A DNA stretch of 64,000 nucleotides from Paenibacillus sp. FSL R5-0490 (GTDB lineage: Bacteria > Bacillota > Bacilli > Bacillales > Cytobacillaceae): positions 124,001 to 188,000 of the forward strand of contig NZ_MRTQ01000001.1 in the NCBI RefSeq assembly GCF_001956215.1. The letters run 5' to 3'. Each line of letters opens with the position of its first letter. Position 1 is the first letter of the stretch. This document shows, piece by piece, positions 38,266 through 46,637 of the stretch. Made by a program: the position numbers and the translations under genes. The notes under the pieces are model-generated. The model saw only the letters and a list, made by a program, of their open reading frames with translations, was not told where the DNA came from and ran no database searches.

Positions 38266-39282
38266 ATGAGAAAGTTTATTCATATTACGATCATGTTTTT
38301 GATGGCACTTGTTTTTATCAATAATCCTTTTACTGATCAGTATGTATCAGGCCTTAAACAAGAAACAGATGCCATAACTGTTTCCAAGCCAAAGGATTCA
38401 CTATATGAAGAAATTACGGCAAAAAGAGAAGAATTCAGCATTCCTGCACAGGATGCAAAAATAGACCCTGTATGGAAAGCCATTCCCGGCCTTAATGGAA
38501 TTGAAGTAGATGTTGAGGCTTCGTATAGAAAGATGAAGTCAGGCAAAAAGTTCAATGAAGATAAACTTGTATTTACACAAATTGAACCGAAGGTGAAGTT
38601 AAAGGACCTGCCGCCGTCACCTGTATATAAAGGTCATCCCGATAAACCGATGGTCAGCTTCATCATTAATGTGGCATGGGGAAATGAATATTTATCCGGT
38701 ATGCTGGCCACTTTAAAGGAACATAATGTGTCAGCAAGTTTTTTTCTTGAAGGAAGATGGGTAAAGAATAATCCGGAACTCGCCAGAATGATTATGGATG
38801 CAGGCCATGAAGTAGGCAACCATTCGTACACCCATCCGGACATGAAAGTGATCTCTTCTGCAAGGACAAGGGAAGAAATCCAAAAGACAAATGATGTAAT
38901 TGAAGCCACAATGGATGAAAAGCTGAGTAAGCCTATTACATGGTTTGCTCCACCAAGCGGCAGCTATAGAGATGAAACAGTGAAGATTGCTGCCGAGAAA
39001 AACCTTGGCACCGTCATGTGGACTGTTGATACAGTGGATTGGAGAAAACCCTCCCCGGATGTGCTGATAAACAGAGTGTTATCAAAGGTCCATAATGGAG
39101 CACTTATTCTGATGCATCCTACGGAATCCACCGAAAAATCACTTGATAGACTTATAACAGGGCTAAAGCAGAAGAACCTGGAGATTGGAACAGTATCCGA
39201 GCTGTTAAGCGAGAAGAGAATCCAGTATAGAGAAAATAAAAATCAGGATTTTGGAAAAAATAACAATAATCATATAAACTAA
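38266..39282 (+). CDS. ylxY: YlxY-type sporulation polysaccharide deacetylase-like protein
   Basis: A 338-residue secreted or membrane-anchored protein with an N-terminal hydrophobic segment (about 5-22) and a NodB/CE4 fold (about 128-318). The second CE4 motif is intact (GNHSYTHPD, metal-binding His pair), and WFAPPSGSYRDE and ILMHPTES resemble later motifs. The first motif, normally TFDDG, reads NVAWGNE, so the usual catalytic and metal-binding aspartates are missing; as I recall this is a trait of the YlxY family, so it may not be an active deacetylase. AAGGAGG precedes the ATG. The C-terminus ends in an Asn-rich tail. Confidence 0.88.
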   Translation: MRKFIHITIMFLMALVFINNPFTDQYVSGLKQETDAITVSKPKDSLYEEITAKREEFSIPAQDAKIDPVWKAIPGLNGIEVDVEASYRKMKSGKKFNEDKLVFTQIEPKVKLKDLPPSPVYKGHPDKPMVSFIINVAWGNEYLSGMLATLKEHNVSASFFLEGRWVKNNPELARMIMDAGHEVGNHSYTHPDMKVISSARTREEIQKTNDVIEATMDEKLSKPITWFAPPSGSYRDETVKIAAEKNLGTVMWTVDTVDWRKPSPDVLINRVLSKVHNGALILMHPTESTEKSLDRLITGLKQKNLEIGTVSELLSEKRIQYRENKNQDFGKNNNNHIN

Positions 39283-39324
39283 TGTAAGCGTATGTCTTTG
39301 GGTTTCAGAACAGGAGGAATTTAT

Positions 39325-40560
39325 TTGATTAAGAAATATACATGCCAAAACGGAGTAAGAGTCGTACTAGAAAATATTCCAACCGTCCGTTCTGTAGCGA
39401 TAGGGGTATGGATCGGAACAGGCTCAAGAAATGAAGTACCAGAGAATAATGGAATTTCTCATTTTCTTGAGCATATGTTCTTCAAAGGGACCAAAACGAG
39501 AACAGCCCGTGAAATTGCTGAGAGCTTTGATAGCATTGGCGGCCAGGTGAACGCCTTCACTTCAAAAGAATATACATGTTACTATGCAAAAGTACTGGAT
39601 ACCCATTCTGATTTTGCTCTTGAAGTGCTTTCTGATATGTTTTTTAACTCCACGTTTGTGGATGAAGAACTGAACAAAGAAAAAAATGTTGTTTACGAAG
39701 AAATCAAAATGTATGAAGATACGCCTGATGATATCGTTCATGATCTTTTGAGCAAAGCAATCTACGAGAACCACTCACTTGGTTATCCGATTCTTGGCAC
39801 TGAAGGAACGCTGGCCGCGTTTAATGGCGAAACATTAAAACAGTATATGCATGAAACATACACGCCTGAAAATGTTGTGATTTCCATTGCCGGAAATATT
39901 GAGGAATCTTTCATCAAAGAAGTTGAAAAATACTTTGGATCCTACGAAGGCGGTAAGAGAGAACGTAAAGAGCAGAAACCTGAGTTTCATTCAAACCATC
40001 TTGCCCGTAAAAAGGATACCGAGCAGGCTCATCTTTGCTTAGGGTTCGAAGGTCTGCAGGTAGGACATGAGGAAATATACAATCTGATTGTTTTAAATAA
40101 TATTTTGGGTGGAAGCATGAGCAGCCGCTTATTCCAGGATGTCAGGGAACAAAAAGGTTTGGCTTATTCTGTTTTCTCTTATCACTCTGCCTTCCAGGAT
40201 AGCGGTATTGTGACGCTTTACGGCGGTACGGGAGCTAAACAGCTGGATGTTCTTTTTGATACGATTCAGGAAACCCTTGCCACTCTTAAAAAAGAAGGCA
40301 TCACAGATAAAGAGCTGAATAACAGTAAAGAACAGCTCAAAGGAAGCTTAATGCTAAGCCTTGAAAGCACAAACAGCAGGATGAGCCGCAATGGCAAAAA
40401 TGAACTGCTTCTGGGCCGCCATCGGTCTATGGATGAAATCGTGGATGAAATCGATGCAGTTTCCATGCAGGGCGTGAATAATATGGCGAATTCCATTTTC
40501 ACAGATCATTATTCAGTGGCATTAATAAGTCCGGATGGAGAACTTCCGAAAAATCTTTAA
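39325..40560 (+). CDS. mlpA: M16-family zinc peptidase MlpA (YmxG)
   Basis: A 411-residue pitrilysin-type (M16) peptidase with the inverted zinc motif HFLEH at residues 46-50 (H46, E49, H50) and a downstream Glu in NVVYEEIKMYED. The C-terminal half carries the non-catalytic M16 repeat with SRLFQDVREQKGLAYSV. B. subtilis MlpA negatively affects production of the protease AprE. The start is TTG 39325, since AGGAGG (39313-39318) lies six bases upstream and homologues begin with IK-Y-C-NGVR; the in-frame ATG at 39292 lacks such a site. A terminator follows. Confidence 0.93.
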   Translation: MIKKYTCQNGVRVVLENIPTVRSVAIGVWIGTGSRNEVPENNGISHFLEHMFFKGTKTRTAREIAESFDSIGGQVNAFTSKEYTCYYAKVLDTHSDFALEVLSDMFFNSTFVDEELNKEKNVVYEEIKMYEDTPDDIVHDLLSKAIYENHSLGYPILGTEGTLAAFNGETLKQYMHETYTPENVVISIAGNIEESFIKEVEKYFGSYEGGKRERKEQKPEFHSNHLARKKDTEQAHLCLGFEGLQVGHEEIYNLIVLNNILGGSMSSRLFQDVREQKGLAYSVFSYHSAFQDSGIVTLYGGTGAKQLDVLFDTIQETLATLKKEGITDKELNNSKEQLKGSLMLSLESTNSRMSRNGKNELLLGRHRSMDEIVDEIDAVSMQGVNNMANSIFTDHYSVALISPDGELPKNL

Positions 40561-40585
40561 ATTTTAGTCCAATTGTGGAGAAAAG

Positions 40586-40617
40586 ACAGCCTGTATCATG
40601 CAGGCTGTTTTCTTTTT
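40586..40617 (+). terminator. Terminator after mlpA
   Basis: ACAGCCTG / CAGGCTGT stem with a TATCATG loop followed by TTTTCTTTTT. Confidence 0.87.
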
Positions 40618-40683
40618 GGCCTGGACTTCTAAAACTTCAGTCTGAACGATAAGAATATAGAGAAGAGAAAAGGAGGGAAGATG

Positions 40684-40938
40684 ATGAGATTAAGTGAGCT
40701 GAGCGGAAAGGAAATTGTGGATGTGAAGCGTGCAGAACGGCTGGGAGTACTTGGGCAGACAGACCTTGAAATAAATGAAAAAAGTGGACAGATTCAGGCA
40801 TTGCTCATCCCTTCATTAAAGTGGTTTGGCTTCAAGCGCCAGGGAGATGAAATCCGGGTTTCTTGGCAGCATATCAGGAAGATAGGAAATGACATGATCA
40901 TTATTGATATCCCGGATTCTGTAGATCAGCAGGAATAG
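40684..40938 (+). CDS. ymxH: YlmC/YmxH-family PRC-barrel protein
   Basis: An 84-residue protein of the YlmC/YmxH family with a PRC-barrel-like beta fold: MRLSELSGKEIVDVKRAERL, a short loop, then IQALLIPSLKWFGFKRQGDEI and WQHIRKIGNDMIIID. Homologues occur in spore formers, often within sporulation clusters, but the function is not known to me. AGGAGG at 40671-40676 serves ATG 40684 with seven bases of spacing; the adjacent ATG 40681 is possible. The gene is a stand-alone unit between two terminators. Confidence 0.88.
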   Translation: MRLSELSGKEIVDVKRAERLGVLGQTDLEINEKSGQIQALLIPSLKWFGFKRQGDEIRVSWQHIRKIGNDMIIIDIPDSVDQQE

Positions 40939-40947
40939 TTTTGAAGG

Positions 40948-40975
40948 AAGGGCCGGTTAGGTCCTTTTTGTTTTT
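40948..40975 (+). terminator. Terminator after ymxH
   Basis: AAGGGCC / GGTCCTT stem of seven pairs (one G-T wobble), GGTTA loop, followed by TTTTTGTTTTT. The rest of the 369-base gap (40939-41307) contains the SigK-like promoter and a roughly 225-base dpaA leader in which I see nothing else definite. Confidence 0.75.
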
Positions 40976-41046
40976 ACCGGGAAGTTAATCTCCTCCATCC
41001 CTTTATAAATCCCTCCAACTTTGACCCATTTTCTTTTAAGTGGAAA

Positions 41047-41074
41047 ACTCACCTATTGCCCCGTTCATACATAA
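41047..41074 (+). promoter_or_regulatory. SigK-like promoter of dpaA-dpaB
   Basis: AC (41047-41048), a 17-base spacer and CATACATAA (41066-41074) fit the SigK consensus AC-N17-CATANNNTA with one mismatch. In B. subtilis the dipicolinate synthase operon is read by SigK in the mother cell, so function and site agree. Confidence 0.55.
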
Positions 41075-41307
41075 GATGTTGAAGTAGTTCAATACAACAA
41101 TTCCCTTATGATTATTAATTGATTTGCCGGCCCCAATTTAACGCCATTTCGTTTAAAGATAAAACTGCTTGCAATTGCTGTCTTTTGCAACTGCTTAGTA
41201 AAGCGGCGTTGCCGGTGCAAGGATACTTTTTAACAGGAGTCATGAAGTTGTTGGCTTCAAAAATAAATGCTTTCTTAAAAAGAAAGAAAAAAGAAGGTGA
41301 GTGTTGC

Positions 41308-42210
41308 ATGCTGACAGGAACCCAAATTGCAGTCATCGGCGGTGATGCAAGGCAGCTCGAAATCATCCGTAAACTGACCGAGCTTGATGCAAAGCTCGCA
41401 TTAATTGGTTTTGAGCAGCTTGATCATGCGTTCTCAGGTGCGGTAAAAGAAAAAATAGATGAAGTGGACTTTACCAATATAGACGCAATTATCCTGCCTG
41501 TGCCCGGTACGGGTCTGGAGGGGCAGATTGAAACGATTTTCTCCAATGAAAAAGTGATTTTTGAAGAGGAAATCCTCGCTCAGACTCCAGCACACTGTAC
41601 AGTTTATTCCGGCATAACCAATTCATATTTAACCGGAGTAACCAAATCGGCGGACCGCCGTCTTGTTCAATTATTTGAACGGGATGATGTAGCTATTTAT
41701 AATTCCATCCCAACAGTTGAAGGAACCATCATGATGGCAATCCAGCATACAGATTTCACCATTCATGGTTCTAACATAGCCGTAATAGGCCTTGGCAGAG
41801 TTGGAATGAGTGTCGCAAGAACCTTTCATGCCCTGGGTGCAAAAGTAAAGGTGGGAGCGAGAAAAAGTGAGCACATCGCCAGGATAACGGAAATGGGGTT
41901 AACTCCATTTAACCTGAAGGAAATTGAGGATGCGGTAAAAGATGTTGATATTTGCATAAACACTGCTCCCCATTTAGTTGTAACAGCGTCCGTCATATCG
42001 AAGATGCCGACACATACGCTCATCATTGACCTGGCTTCCAAGCCCGGAGGCACCGATTTTCGCTACGCAGAAAAACGGGGAGTAAAAGCACTGCTCGCCC
42101 CTGGCCTGCCTGGAATCGTTGCTCCGAAAACAGCCGGACAAATACTGGCGAATGTTCTTTCTCAATTGATTAAGGAAGATTTGCAAAAGAGAAAGGGGAA
42201 TACAATATGA
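41308..42210 (+). CDS. dpaA: Dipicolinate synthase subunit A
   Basis: A 300-residue Rossmann-fold dehydrogenase (SpoVFA) that with DpaB oxidises dihydrodipicolinate to dipicolinic acid in the mother cell late in sporulation. Two nucleotide-binding-like regions: QIAVIGGDARQLEIIRKL at the start and GLGRVGMSVARTFHALGAKV near residue 157; SIPTVEGTIMMAIQHTDFTI and APGLPGIVAPKTAGQILANV are family hallmarks. The start ATG 41308 has AAGGTGAG six bases upstream; the frame is open back to 41119 but lacks conservation there. It overlaps dpaB by 4 bases. Confidence 0.96.
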   Translation: MLTGTQIAVIGGDARQLEIIRKLTELDAKLALIGFEQLDHAFSGAVKEKIDEVDFTNIDAIILPVPGTGLEGQIETIFSNEKVIFEEEILAQTPAHCTVYSGITNSYLTGVTKSADRRLVQLFERDDVAIYNSIPTVEGTIMMAIQHTDFTIHGSNIAVIGLGRVGMSVARTFHALGAKVKVGARKSEHIARITEMGLTPFNLKEIEDAVKDVDICINTAPHLVVTASVISKMPTHTLIIDLASKPGGTDFRYAEKRGVKALLAPGLPGIVAPKTAGQILANVLSQLIKEDLQKRKGNTI

Positions 42211-42806
42211 ATTTGAAAGGGAAAAGAATAGGTTTCGGATTAACAGGATCGCATTGCACATATGATGCAGTGTTCCCTGAAATAGAAAGACTTGTTCTCG
42301 CAGGGGCTGAAGTGCTCCCGGTCGTCACCTTTACGGTAAAGAGCACTGAGACCAGATTTGGAAAAGGGGAAGACTGGGTTCAAAGAATTGAAGACCTGAC
42401 TGGTCATAAAGTGATTGATTCGATTGTGAAAGCGGAGCCGCTGGGACCTAAAATCCCTCTTGATTGCATGGTAATTGCCCCGCTTACCGGAAATACGATG
42501 AGCAAATTCGCCAATGCGATGACCGACTCGCCTGTCCTGATGGCAGCAAAGGCAACTTTAAGAAACGGTAAACCAGTCGTGCTGGGAATATCCACAAATG
42601 ATGCATTGGGATTAAATGGAGTAAACTTAATGAGACTAATGGCAACGAAAAATATTTATTTTATTCCATATGGCCAGGATGATCCTGTGAAAAAGCCGAA
42701 TTCAATGGTGGCAAGAATGACAGCATTATCTGATACAGTGCTTCATGCCATGGAAGGCAAACAGCTTCAGCCGGTCCTAGTGGAAAGATACAAAGACGAC
42801 AATTAG
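42207..42806 (+). CDS. dpaB: Dipicolinate synthase subunit B
   Basis: A 199-residue flavoprotein-type subunit (SpoVFB) of dipicolinate synthase. The N-terminal GFGLTGSHCTYDAVFPEIE resembles the FMN-binding fold of phosphopantothenoylcysteine decarboxylase-like proteins; CMVIAPLTGNTMSKFANAMTD and SPVLMAAKATLRN are typical. ATGA overlap with dpaA implies coupled synthesis of the two subunits. No terminator is evident right after it; the 288-base gap to asd contains a promoter and paired hairpins. Confidence 0.96.
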   Translation: MNLKGKRIGFGLTGSHCTYDAVFPEIERLVLAGAEVLPVVTFTVKSTETRFGKGEDWVQRIEDLTGHKVIDSIVKAEPLGPKIPLDCMVIAPLTGNTMSKFANAMTDSPVLMAAKATLRNGKPVVLGISTNDALGLNGVNLMRLMATKNIYFIPYGQDDPVKKPNSMVARMTALSDTVLHAMEGKQLQPVLVERYKDDN

Positions 42807-42917
42807 CCCCCTATTTTTTCTAGCAAAAATTTTAGTCCTTTAGTGAACGAATATGTTAGAATAAAGATTATTAAGATAACCAACCTCCAAGGTCTGTTTA
42901 AAATAAATATTAACCTC

Positions 42918-42946
42918 TTGGAGTATTAACAATATGCTGATAATAT
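42918..42946 (+). promoter_or_regulatory. Candidate sigma-A promoter of asd-dapG-dapA, with flanking inverted repeat
   Basis: TTGGAG (42918-42923), a 17-base spacer and TAATAT (42941-42946). The -35 is the right arm of an inverted repeat CTCCAAG (42885-42891) / CTTGGAG (42917-42923), which could be an operator or chance. A second AT-rich TATAAT occurs at about 43068 without a recognisable -35. Confidence 0.5.
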
Positions 42947-42955
42947 AAATGGAAG

Positions 42956-43012
42956 CCTGCCATCTTTATAATCAGGCAGGAAAACGGCTGCCAATTGACT
43001 TTGGCTGCCGTT
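42956..43012 (+). promoter_or_regulatory. Tandem hairpins in the asd leader
   Basis: Hairpin 1 pairs CCTGCC (42956-42961) with GGCAGG (42975-42980). Hairpin 2 pairs AACGGCTGCCAA (42983-42994) with TTGGCTGCCGTT (43001-43012), one mismatch in twelve. They lie just downstream of the predicted promoter. No continuous T run follows directly, so termination is uncertain; they could be the dpaB transcript end or a leader structure. Confidence 0.5.
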
Positions 43013-43094
43013 CTATTGAATTTTGGGCTATTGTTTTTCACTAAAAACTAACTTTGCTAGAAAAATATAATGGTATTGGAAGGGGAAAAGAAAT

Positions 43095-44144
43095 TTGGAA
43101 CAGAAAAAAGGATTTCATGTCGCGGTAGTTGGAGCAACTGGTGCAGTTGGCCAGCAAATGATTCAAACACTTGAAAATAGAGATTTTCCGATCTCTCAAT
43201 TAACCCTCTTATCATCTGCCCGTTCTGCCGGATCAAAGGTAACATTCAAGGGCCGGGAGTATACGGTTCAGGAAGCAAAGCCAGAGAGCTTTAAAGGCGT
43301 GGACATCGCACTATTCAGCGCGGGAGGAAGCGTTTCACAGGAACTGGCTCCACATGCTGTCGAACATGGTGCCATTGTAGTAGACAACACAAGTGCTTTC
43401 CGTATGGATCCAAATGTGCCTCTTGTCGTACCTGAAGTAAATGAAGATGACCTTCATAAGCATAATGGCATTATCGCCAATCCAAACTGTTCAACAATCC
43501 AAATGGTTGTTGCACTAAAGCCGGTAAAAGAGAAATTCGGCTTGAAAAAAGTAATTGTTTCTACTTACCAGGCTGTTTCAGGTTCTGGAGCAGCTGCAGT
43601 TCAAGAGCTGAATGAGCAGACAAAAGCCATTTTAAATAACGAAGAGTATGTGCCGTCAATTCTTCCTGTAAAGAGCGATAAAAAACATTATCAAATTGCA
43701 TTCAATGCGATCCCGCAAATTGATAAATTTCAGGATAACGGCTACACGTATGAAGAAATGAAAATGATCAATGAGACAAAAAAAATCATGCATATGCCAG
43801 AGCTGCAAGTGGCTGCTACATGCGTGCGTCTTCCAGTGGCAACAGGCCACTCAGAGTCCCTTTATTTTGAAGTGGAATCAGACAGCGTTACGGCAAATGA
43901 AGTAAAGAGCCTTCTGGGAAATGCACCTGGAGTTGTCCTGCAGGATGATCCGGAAAATCAAATATACCCTATGCCAGCTGATTGTGTCGGTAAAAATGAT
44001 GTGTTCGTCGGCCGTATCCGCAAAGATCTGGATGAAGATAAAGGCTTTCATATGTGGGTAGTTTCTGATAATCTTCTTAAAGGGGCAGCATGGAATTCCG
44101 TGCAGATCGCCGAAAGTTTAATTAATCTGGGAATAGTGAAATAG
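43095..44144 (+). CDS. asd: Aspartate-semialdehyde dehydrogenase
   Basis: A 349-residue enzyme reducing aspartyl phosphate to aspartate semialdehyde, the shared precursor of lysine, diaminopimelate, dipicolinate, threonine and methionine. The NADP motif [12 protein letters not shown] lies at the start, the catalytic Cys is C132 in NPNCSTIQM, and [18 protein letters not shown] and [12 protein letters not shown] are conserved. The start is TTG 43095; AAGGGGAAAAG is at a rather wide spacing (about ten bases), so expression may be modest. It precedes dapG and dapA in one unit. Confidence 0.96.
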   Translation: MEQKKGFHVAVVGATGAVGQQMIQTLENRDFPISQLTLLSSARSAGSKVTFKGREYTVQEAKPESFKGVDIALFSAGGSVSQELAPHAVEHGAIVVDNTSAFRMDPNVPLVVPEVNEDDLHKHNGIIANPNCSTIQMVVALKPVKEKFGLKKVIVSTYQAVSGSGAAAVQELNEQTKAILNNEEYVPSILPVKSDKKHYQIAFNAIPQIDKFQDNGYTYEEMKMINETKKIMHMPELQVAATCVRLPVATGHSESLYFEVESDSVTANEVKSLLGNAPGVVLQDDPENQIYPMPADCVGKNDVFVGRIRKDLDEDKGFHMWVVSDNLLKGAAWNSVQIAESLINLGIVK

Positions 44145-44185
44145 TTATCGTATTCTCTTCATGTTGAGAGGTTAGAGGTGTTTTA

Positions 44186-45430
44186 ATGAATATCATCGTT
44201 CAAAAATATGGAGGCACATCAGTCCGCGACGAGAGTAGCCGCGAGCATGCAGCTAAGCATATTAAAAAAGCGCTGGCAGATGGATACAAGGTTGTTGTCG
44301 TTGTTTCGGCAATGGGCCGAAAAGGTGATCCATATGCAACCGACACACTGCTTTCGCTGGTAGAAGGCAATAATACCAAAATCAGCAAACGCGAAACGGA
44401 TCTGCTCTTATCCTGCGGTGAAATCATCTCAAGTGTTGTATTTTCAAACATGCTAAAAGAACATGGGATCACAGCAGCAGCTCTGACTGGTGCACAGGCA
44501 GGGTTTAGAACGAATAATGATCATACTAACGCAAAAATTATCGATATGAAATGCGACAGGCTTTTGAAAGAGCTTGAAAATCATGATGTGATCGTGGTTG
44601 CAGGATTTCAGGGATCATCAAAAACCGGTGATGTCACAACGATCGGCAGGGGCGGCAGTGATACCTCTGCAGCGGCTCTTGGAGCAGCCTTAAATGCGGA
44701 GTGGATAGATATCTTTACTGATGTGGAAGGCATTATGACCGCTGATCCGCGAATTGCTGAAAATGCGCGCCCATTATCAGTGGTCACTTACACAGAGGTC
44801 TGTAATATGGCATATCAGGGTGCTAAGGTCATTCACCCCCGGGCAGTCGAAATTGCTATGCAGGCAAAAATTCCGATCAGAATCCGTTCAACATACTCCG
44901 ACAGTCCAGGAACCCTTGTCACAACATTGAATAAGAACAGACGCGGAACAGATATTAAAGAGCGTTCGGTAACTGGAATAGCCCATGTTTCCAATGTGAC
45001 ACAAATAAAGGTCCTTGCGAAGAAAGACCAATACGATCTACAGTCTGAGGTCTTTAAAGCCATGGCTAACCAGGGAATCAGTGTTGACTTTATCAATATA
45101 TATCCTAATGGCGTCAACTACACCGTAACGGAAGAAATGACCGATAAAGCAATTAGTATTTTAAAGGGCCTGGGTCATGATCCGCTGGTTGAAAGAGAGT
45201 GTGCGAAAGTTTCGGTTGTAGGAGCTGGAATGCAGGGTGTACCCGGAGTGGCCTCGCGGATCGTTACGGCATTGTCCGAGCAGGGAATCCGTATTCTGCA
45301 GTCAGCAGACAGCCATACAACAATCTGGGTCCTGGTAAAGCAGGCAGATTTGATAAAGTCTGTTAATGCATTGCACGATGCTTTCCGCCTGGAAGAAGAT
45401 TTAGCTGAATATGAGAGAACAGACATTTAA
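44186..45430 (+). CDS. dapG: Aspartokinase I (diaminopimelate-sensitive type)
   Basis: A 414-residue aspartate kinase phosphorylating aspartate as the first step to lysine and diaminopimelate. The catalytic domain (1-250) begins VQKYGGTSV and contains VVSAMGRKGDPYATDTLL, GRGGSDTSAAALGAAL and ADPRI; two ACT domains (about 265-335 and 345-405) would bind the inhibitor meso-diaminopimelate in the B. subtilis DapG orthologue. Location with dapA and asd supports DapG rather than the LysC or ThrD isozymes. GAGAGGTTAGAGGTG precedes the ATG. The 128-base gap after it contains a long inverted repeat. Confidence 0.94.
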   Translation: MNIIVQKYGGTSVRDESSREHAAKHIKKALADGYKVVVVVSAMGRKGDPYATDTLLSLVEGNNTKISKRETDLLLSCGEIISSVVFSNMLKEHGITAAALTGAQAGFRTNNDHTNAKIIDMKCDRLLKELENHDVIVVAGFQGSSKTGDVTTIGRGGSDTSAAALGAALNAEWIDIFTDVEGIMTADPRIAENARPLSVVTYTEVCNMAYQGAKVIHPRAVEIAMQAKIPIRIRSTYSDSPGTLVTTLNKNRRGTDIKERSVTGIAHVSNVTQIKVLAKKDQYDLQSEVFKAMANQGISVDFINIYPNGVNYTVTEEMTDKAISILKGLGHDPLVERECAKVSVVGAGMQGVPGVASRIVTALSEQGIRILQSADSHTTIWVLVKQADLIKSVNALHDAFRLEEDLAEYERTDI

Positions 45431-45446
45431 AAATTTTGAAAATAAC

Positions 45447-45541
45447 ATGTTTAAAAAGGGGAAGAAAGCCATTCAGCGGTTAACGACGGATTTGTATCCT
45501 AAGCGGCAGATCCGCCCGTTTCTTCCCGATCTTTTAAACAT
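45447..45541. repeat. Long imperfect inverted repeat in the dapG-dapA gap
   Basis: ATGTTTAAAA plus GGGAAGAAA (45447-45467) pairs with TTTCTTCCC plus TTTTAAACAT (45519-45541): 19-20 pairs interrupted by a small internal loop, enclosing about 51 bases that themselves contain GCGG/CCGC pairing (45503-45515). In RNA this would be one extended stem-loop filling most of the gap; it ends five bases before the dapA Shine-Dalgarno AAGGAG (45546-45551). No T run follows, so it is not a simple terminator. Confidence 0.7.
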
Positions 45542-45558
45542 CTGCAAGGAGTGTAAAC

Positions 45559-46425
45559 ATGGTTCTATTTGGCCGAGTATCAACAGCAATGGTAACACCA
45601 TTCGATAATAAGGGACATATTGATTTCCCTAAGACGACGCAGCTAATCAATCATCTTATTGAAAACGGAACAGATTCTTTAGTTATTGCCGGGACAACAG
45701 GGGAGTCCCCGACACTAACAAAAGAGGAAAAGCTGGCATTATTCAAACATGCAGTGAAAGCAGCTGACAAACGGGTGCCTGTCATTGCCGGCACCGGAAG
45801 CAATAACACGTATGAATCCATTGAATTAACGAAAAAAGCAGAGCAAATTGGTGTTGATGCGATCATGATCGTAGCACCATATTACAATAAGCCAAATCAG
45901 GAAGGGCTTTACCGGCATTTCAAGGCTATTGCGGAAAGCACGAGCCTCCCGGTAATGGTTTATAATATTCCGGGACGCTCTTCAGTGAATATTCTGCCAG
46001 AAACAATCATCCGCCTTTCCGAAATCTCTAACATCGCGGCAGTGAAAGAAGCAAGCGGAGATCTGAATGCAATGGCCAAAATTATTGCTAATACGGATGA
46101 TGACTTTATGCTATACAGTGGTGATGACGGACTTACTCTTCCATGTATGGCAATAGGCGGGACTGGAATTGTGTCTGTTGCTTCCCATGTAATAGGGAAT
46201 GAAATGCAGGAAATGATCACAGCTTACCTGAATGGTGAAAATGAAAAAGCTGCAAAAATCCATCAAAAAATTCTTCCGATCATGGAGGGGCTTTTCGCAG
46301 CCCCAAGCCCAGTGCCTGTAAAAACAGCGCTGCAGCTTAAAGGGCTGGATGTCGGATCCGTCCGTCTTCCAATGGTCCCATTAACAGAACAGGAACGCAG
46401 TGCAGTTGCTGCCCTATTTAAATAA
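45559..46425 (+). CDS. dapA: 4-hydroxy-tetrahydrodipicolinate synthase
   Basis: A 288-residue TIM-barrel lyase condensing aspartate semialdehyde and pyruvate, leading to diaminopimelate, lysine and, in sporulating cells, dipicolinate through DpaAB. GTTGESPTL (near 44-52), the tyrosine in MVYNIPGRS and the Schiff-base lysine in AAVKEASGD are intact. The C-terminal helical part is full length. AAGGAG lies seven bases before the ATG. Regulation may involve the inverted repeat just upstream; a terminator follows. Confidence 0.96.
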   Translation: MVLFGRVSTAMVTPFDNKGHIDFPKTTQLINHLIENGTDSLVIAGTTGESPTLTKEEKLALFKHAVKAADKRVPVIAGTGSNNTYESIELTKKAEQIGVDAIMIVAPYYNKPNQEGLYRHFKAIAESTSLPVMVYNIPGRSSVNILPETIIRLSEISNIAAVKEASGDLNAMAKIIANTDDDFMLYSGDDGLTLPCMAIGGTGIVSVASHVIGNEMQEMITAYLNGENEKAAKIHQKILPIMEGLFAAPSPVPVKTALQLKGLDVGSVRLPMVPLTEQERSAVAALFK

Positions 46426-46436
46426 TACTTTGCTTG

Positions 46437-46465
46437 CCAACCAGTGCTTTGCTGGTTGGTTTTTA
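46437..46465 (+). terminator. Terminator after dapA
   Basis: CCAACCAG / CTGGTTGG stem of eight pairs with a TGCTTTG loop and TTTTTATTTTA tail. Confidence 0.88.
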
Positions 46466-46559
46466 TTTTATTATATGGCAGATTTATAACGCCCAAAAAC
46501 CAGAGACTAATTATAAAAAGCCCCAGGAACGCTCAAATAAAGCCCATGTATAAATTTGG

Positions 46560-46589
46560 TTGTCATGTTTTTACGACTTCAAGTATAAT
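46560..46589 (+). promoter_or_regulatory. Sigma-A promoter of rnjB
   Basis: TTGTCA (46560-46565), an 18-base spacer and the consensus TATAAT (46584-46589), giving a leader of about 42 bases. One of the best promoter matches in the window. Confidence 0.78.
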
Positions 46590-46637
46590 ATGGATAACTG
46601 ATCTTGATCGGCTGAACATGCATGGGAGGATATTACA

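Noticed and set aside
42807-43094. Lysine riboswitch or T-box before asd
   Set aside because: No conserved L-box core or T-box sequence was seen; only two simple hairpins are present.
45411-45608. 65-codon frame spanning the dapG-dapA gap
   Set aside because: It starts inside dapG, runs through the inverted repeat and into dapA out of frame; the gap is better explained as structured non-coding DNA.
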